The notes below the pieces were generated by a model. The model was given only the letters and a program-made list of their open reading frames with translations, was not told where the DNA came from and made no database searches. A program made the position numbers and the translations under genes. A stretch of 64,000 nt of DNA from Pseudomonadota bacterium (GTDB lineage: Bacteria > Pseudomonadota > Gammaproteobacteria > Steroidobacterales > Woeseiaceae): the NCBI GenBank assembly GCA_022563255.1, contig JADFNS010000003.1, forward strand, positions 112,981-176,980, given 5' to 3'. Shown here piece by piece: positions 62,601 to 64,000 of the stretch (the first letter of the stretch is position 1; each line of letters opens with the position of its first letter).

Positions 62601-62680
62601 GCAAAACCGACGGCGAGCGCGCCTGCGCCTATTCCTAGGCCCAAACGAACTGCAGTCTGCAGTTTGCGATTCGAAAACAT
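59672..62680 (-). CDS. TonB-dependent outer-membrane receptor
   Basis: A 1002-residue receptor: signal peptide (KLQTAVRLGLGIGAGALAVGFAPGAMAQ), plug domain (EEIITTGSRIKRADLDSASPVTVIDREVLLARGIIDVGSLLQRMPSMSG, VQIDLRGMGVDRTLTLVNGHRTV, ERVEILKDGASAVYGADAVAGVVNIIT) and a 22-strand barrel to the C-terminal YYLRLTQSFE. Extracellular loops contain Asp/Asn-rich calcium-site-like segments (DINDNGTPNDPSDDF, ADLNGDGQPECY) and paired cysteines. The type resembles receptors for peptides or complex carbon in marine gammaproteobacteria; the ligand is unknown. The upstream region is AT-rich. Confidence 0.93.
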   Translation of the reverse strand: MFSNRKLQTAVRLGLGIGAGALAVGFAPGAMAQGADDADELEEIITTGSRIKRADLDSASPVTVIDREVLLARGIIDVGSLLQRMPSMSGSPIGTTTNNGGNGSVQIDLRGMGVDRTLTLVNGHRTVDGGDYQTIPANMIERVEILKDGASAVYGADAVAGVVNIITRQDFEGLEFTLQTSDHFDMSDGDQTAIGLIAGKQFDGGNFIFGAEYVDQSQAFQSDAPWDYFGNFYYIYPEGCEAQVAAPYTGASSGGCYPIGSSRIPETRIPFFSVRDINDNGTPNDPSDDFPNPGDYPGHGLFLVGTPATTPYEVGLFEAHDGRTYNYSPVNYIQTPYQRTNLFTEAHFDLTDTVKFDVSVRGNFRQSAQELAPLPFTPGDPMFNGFFVNPVTGVNTPYIGISENNYYLRRAVDAYNAANGTSLAYEPVVGPRRRMIETNRRFTQDITQIQVVVGLTGVFNDMDWEVHYNRGYRSRTDVDAGQFSGARLFNAMGPSADLNGDGQPECYASSGTDPGGVDASTLITGCVPMNFFGGGVVDPISSKPTLTTMTQDMIDYVSVDLIDTFTTTMDTASASVAGSAMELPGGDLQWAAGVGYWGQTFVYNPDSGKQTGAVTGNVGAGTDGALYNTSIFGELFIPVMDNGTQSLDLKAGVRYDDWNAFDGDTTWQLGVEFQAIESVKLRATAGTIFRAPTISDLFGGQVDNFPTFSDPCNAMNFANSPGCAQVAPQFDTQVKSLVGGNPNLIPETGETFTAGLVWSSELGGADTTVTLDYWQIDIEDGISSLGVDFTLTNCYVNQVASSCALITRNADYTINNIIDGSINVADQGARGFDTEVRFAMDTDIGQWEAALLWSHLLERTKTPKPGDPEIDLSGRYTDPTAEDGGAYATDKFNYSIQWMRDGLSIAYLGEFISALDADTFCNCGAGNQPDGTYIQAIDSQLYHDIVVNYTFEQTGTNIAAGFTNITDEAPPYIEVGFNASTDPATYRLFGRGYYLRLTQSFE

Positions 62681-63069
62681 GGGTTATTCCCCTTAAAATT
62701 ATGCTGAAAAAAGAAATGTTGCGTTTTTGTACAATGCAAGCGAGGAGTTATATCACTATAACCTCAAACTGTAAATAAATTATCGCTTATATACCTATCT
62801 TACAAAGGGTTATCGCGTGATTCAGGGACATGCCCGTTGTCGGAAAAATTGTCTTAAAAAAACAACAATGGCGAAATTAGCATGGCCGGTATGTCAGGAA
62901 TGGCCGCATTCACTTGGCTCGCGGCAGGTTCACACGGGGATAATGGGCGCCGACTACTACCGAATTTCGAGCAAAGACGCCGCCCGCAAGCCATTTTACT
63001 CTCCGCTTATACCAAATTGGGATCGTTGGCTTATTCGGCCCAGATCGCGCGGGCACCTACCTGGACCTT
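62681..63069. other. 390-base gene-poor stretch upstream of the TonB receptor
   Basis: The first ~120 bases are AT-rich and should hold the receptor's promoter (for instance TTATATAC... near 62786), but no certain -35/-10 pair was found. The rest has only short open frames without ribosome sites or recognisable products on either strand. No repeats or RNA signals were found. Confidence 0.5.
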
Positions 63070-63593
63070 TCATTCGTCGTCTTGCTGCGAAATATTGCGC
63101 CCGCAAGCGAAACTCTCGCCTTGCGGCTGGCAGGCTTCCGGCCAGCCCACCTCCCGCCAGTATTCGACCAGCCCCACCGCTTCGACAAAGGCCGGGAAAC
63201 GCTCTGACGACCAGACGATTTCGCAGTCGCCCCAGACATTGGGCCAATACCAATACGCCCCGGACGCCTGACTGCGATCCCAAGCCCCGAAAAACAACGG
63301 CGTCAGGTGTTCATTCTTGCAGGGGAGGAAGTTAAATAAATTCGTCCAGACCGGGTTGCTGTCCAGCGCCGCTGCTTCCAGGGACTCTCCAGAAACCAGC
63401 TACCCGCCAGCACCAGCGGCAGCCCGGCAACACCAGCGATGATCAGCCAGCGCACCACCCCGCCGGAAATAATGTCGGCCTCGGCAAACACGTCAGCCGC
63501 CTGCAGTACAACCCACAGCAAAGCAACGTAGATGACAGCCGCACGGATAACGCGGCGCTTCTGCAGTTGCTGAAAAACTTCACCCATTCGCAT
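63070..63593 (-). pseudogene. collapsed TPR/membrane protein (N- and C-terminal fragments)
   Basis: From ATG 63593 the frame encodes MRMGEVFQQLQKRRVIRAAVIYVALLWVVLQAADVFAEADI...VVRWLIIAGVAGLPLVLAGSWFLE. This is the usual N-terminal membrane part of large proteins with C-terminal TPR repeats (the FELKRRNVxRVAxxYxVxxW... group). A second frame, from about 63375 to 63070, gives WDRSQASGAYWYWP...FPAFVEAVGLVEYWREVGWPEACQP, the standard C-terminal end of the same group. The several-hundred-residue middle is missing and the frames differ. It is therefore a deletion remnant, or an assembly collapse. Confidence 0.7.
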
Positions 63594-63641
63594 GCCACAA
63601 GCTTATCTCGAATTTGTCCCGGGATCGTGTAAATTGTCGCC

Positions 63642-63785
63642 ATGTCAATGAGCACCCGAACAGCCCGCCTGCTTACGCGTATAGCGATCAGCGCCAGCGT
63701 CTTTGTCGTTTTTGCAATGCACGTTGCCGCGAGCCCCCGATTCGAAATCATCGATCGCATAGAGAATTATCTCTACGATGTGCGT
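63642..63785 (+). pseudogene. CHASE2-domain protein, 5' fragment cut at 63785
   Basis: ATG 63642 starts RTARLLTRIAISASVFVVFAMHVAASPRFEIIDRIENYLYDVR, a membrane helix followed by the entry to a CHASE2 sensor domain (xLExxxYDxR), as in membrane adenylate cyclases and sensor kinases. At about 63785 the sequence changes abruptly to the antisense of a group II intron maturase. The rest of the gene is not in the window. Divergent from the TPR remnant. Confidence 0.65.
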
Positions 63786-64000
63786 GCGCAGTCTTCGCCG
63801 CAGCCAGCCATCCAGCACTTCGAGCACACCCCTGACCTCGATGTCGCGGAAGTAGTTCATCCAACCCCGAAGGATCGGTGTGAGTTCCGCAATCACCCGG
63901 CTCAGGCTTCTGCCCCGTCCACGCCGGAAGATGACCTTGAGCTTGGCTCGTAGACGCGCCACGATCTCCGGCGGCACCTTCAGGCGCGGCCGGCGATGGG
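63786..64000 (-). mobile_element. group II intron reverse transcriptase/maturase, C-terminal fragment
   Basis: The minus-strand frame, open to the right edge, reads RLKVPPEIVARLRAKLKVIFRRGRGRSLSRVIAELTPILRGWMNYFRDIEVRGVLEVLDGWLRRRLR. This is the maturase (X) domain of a group II intron-encoded protein. It stops matching at RRRLR, about 20 residues before the usual end, and runs into the antisense of the CHASE2 gene. The intron's 3' RNA domains V and VI are therefore missing. It is either a 3'-truncated element or a misjoin. Confidence 0.8.

Noticed and set aside
62817..63335. Open frame of 172 codons upstream of the TonB receptor
   Set aside because: Arg/Pro-rich shadow translation with no ribosome site; it overlaps the antisense TPR remnant, whose product has recognisable ends.

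Overview
The window looks like a chromosomal segment of a gammaproteobacterium of moderate GC content. The evidence is: the order polA – small RNA – engB – cytochrome c4 – dsbA, as in pseudomonads; a sigma54-driven psp locus; GshA of the proteobacterial type; GspA/GspB; LptM; YadG/YadH; and a large TonB-dependent receptor. The complete mevalonate gene set and the Xanthomonas/Bacteroidetes-like DHOase and Arg enzymes suggest a marine or environmental lineage on the Chromatiales/Woeseiales side rather than an enteric one. That placement is an inference of low confidence. No tRNA, rRNA or CRISPR array was seen.

Layout. 0-5 kb: partial dihydroorotase, a broken threonine deaminase, a class II aldolase and a LexA-box-preceded UvrD-like helicase. 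5-12 kb: SLC13 permease with four RCK_C repeats, a ferredoxin-reductase-like flavoprotein, a paralogous pair of membrane-anchored unknowns, and gshA. 12-21 kb: bactofilin, a GGDEF/EAL protein, the psp envelope-stress locus (pspA, two pspC-like genes, a pspB-like gene, divergent pspF) and a GntR-controlled ABC operon headed by an unlisted 56-residue membrane protein. 21-27 kb: ECF sigma factor and putative anti-sigma factor, mdh, fadE, a DUF4286-DUF3667 fusion and a DUF4399 lipoprotein. 27.5-34.7 kb: mevalonate pathway to farnesyl diphosphate, including an HMG-CoA reductase–mevalonate kinase fusion. 34.7-40.6 kb: dinB, gspA, gspB, SRAP protein, yadH, yadG. 40.6-43.1 kb: a 2OG-Fe(II) amino-acid-dioxygenase-like gene with a homoserine-kinase-like gene, a coupled leader peptide and repeated operator-like boxes. 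43-46.5 kb: nudC, NRDE protein, esterase, then the wreck of an arginine operon (frameshifted argR, argG::argH fusion remnant). 46.5-52 kb: lptM, polA, large palindrome, candidate small RNA, engB, cc4, lipoprotein dsbA. 52-64 kb: L,D-transpeptidase, DUF885 peptidase-like protein, tandem TPR-sulfotransferases, methyltransferase, DUF4826-like gene, TonB receptor, and at the right edge a collapsed TPR membrane protein and a CHASE2 gene cut by a group II intron reverse-transcriptase fragment.

Two themes stand out. First, several genes are disrupted (ilvA, argR, argG/argH, a small secreted protein, the TPR protein, the CHASE2 gene). If these are not sequence or assembly errors, the organism has lost isoleucine and arginine synthesis from these loci. 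Second, the best candidate for an undescribed system is the dioxygenase/kinase pair at 41.3-43.1 kb, with its leader peptide and three copies of a GACCATrTATrg-type box.
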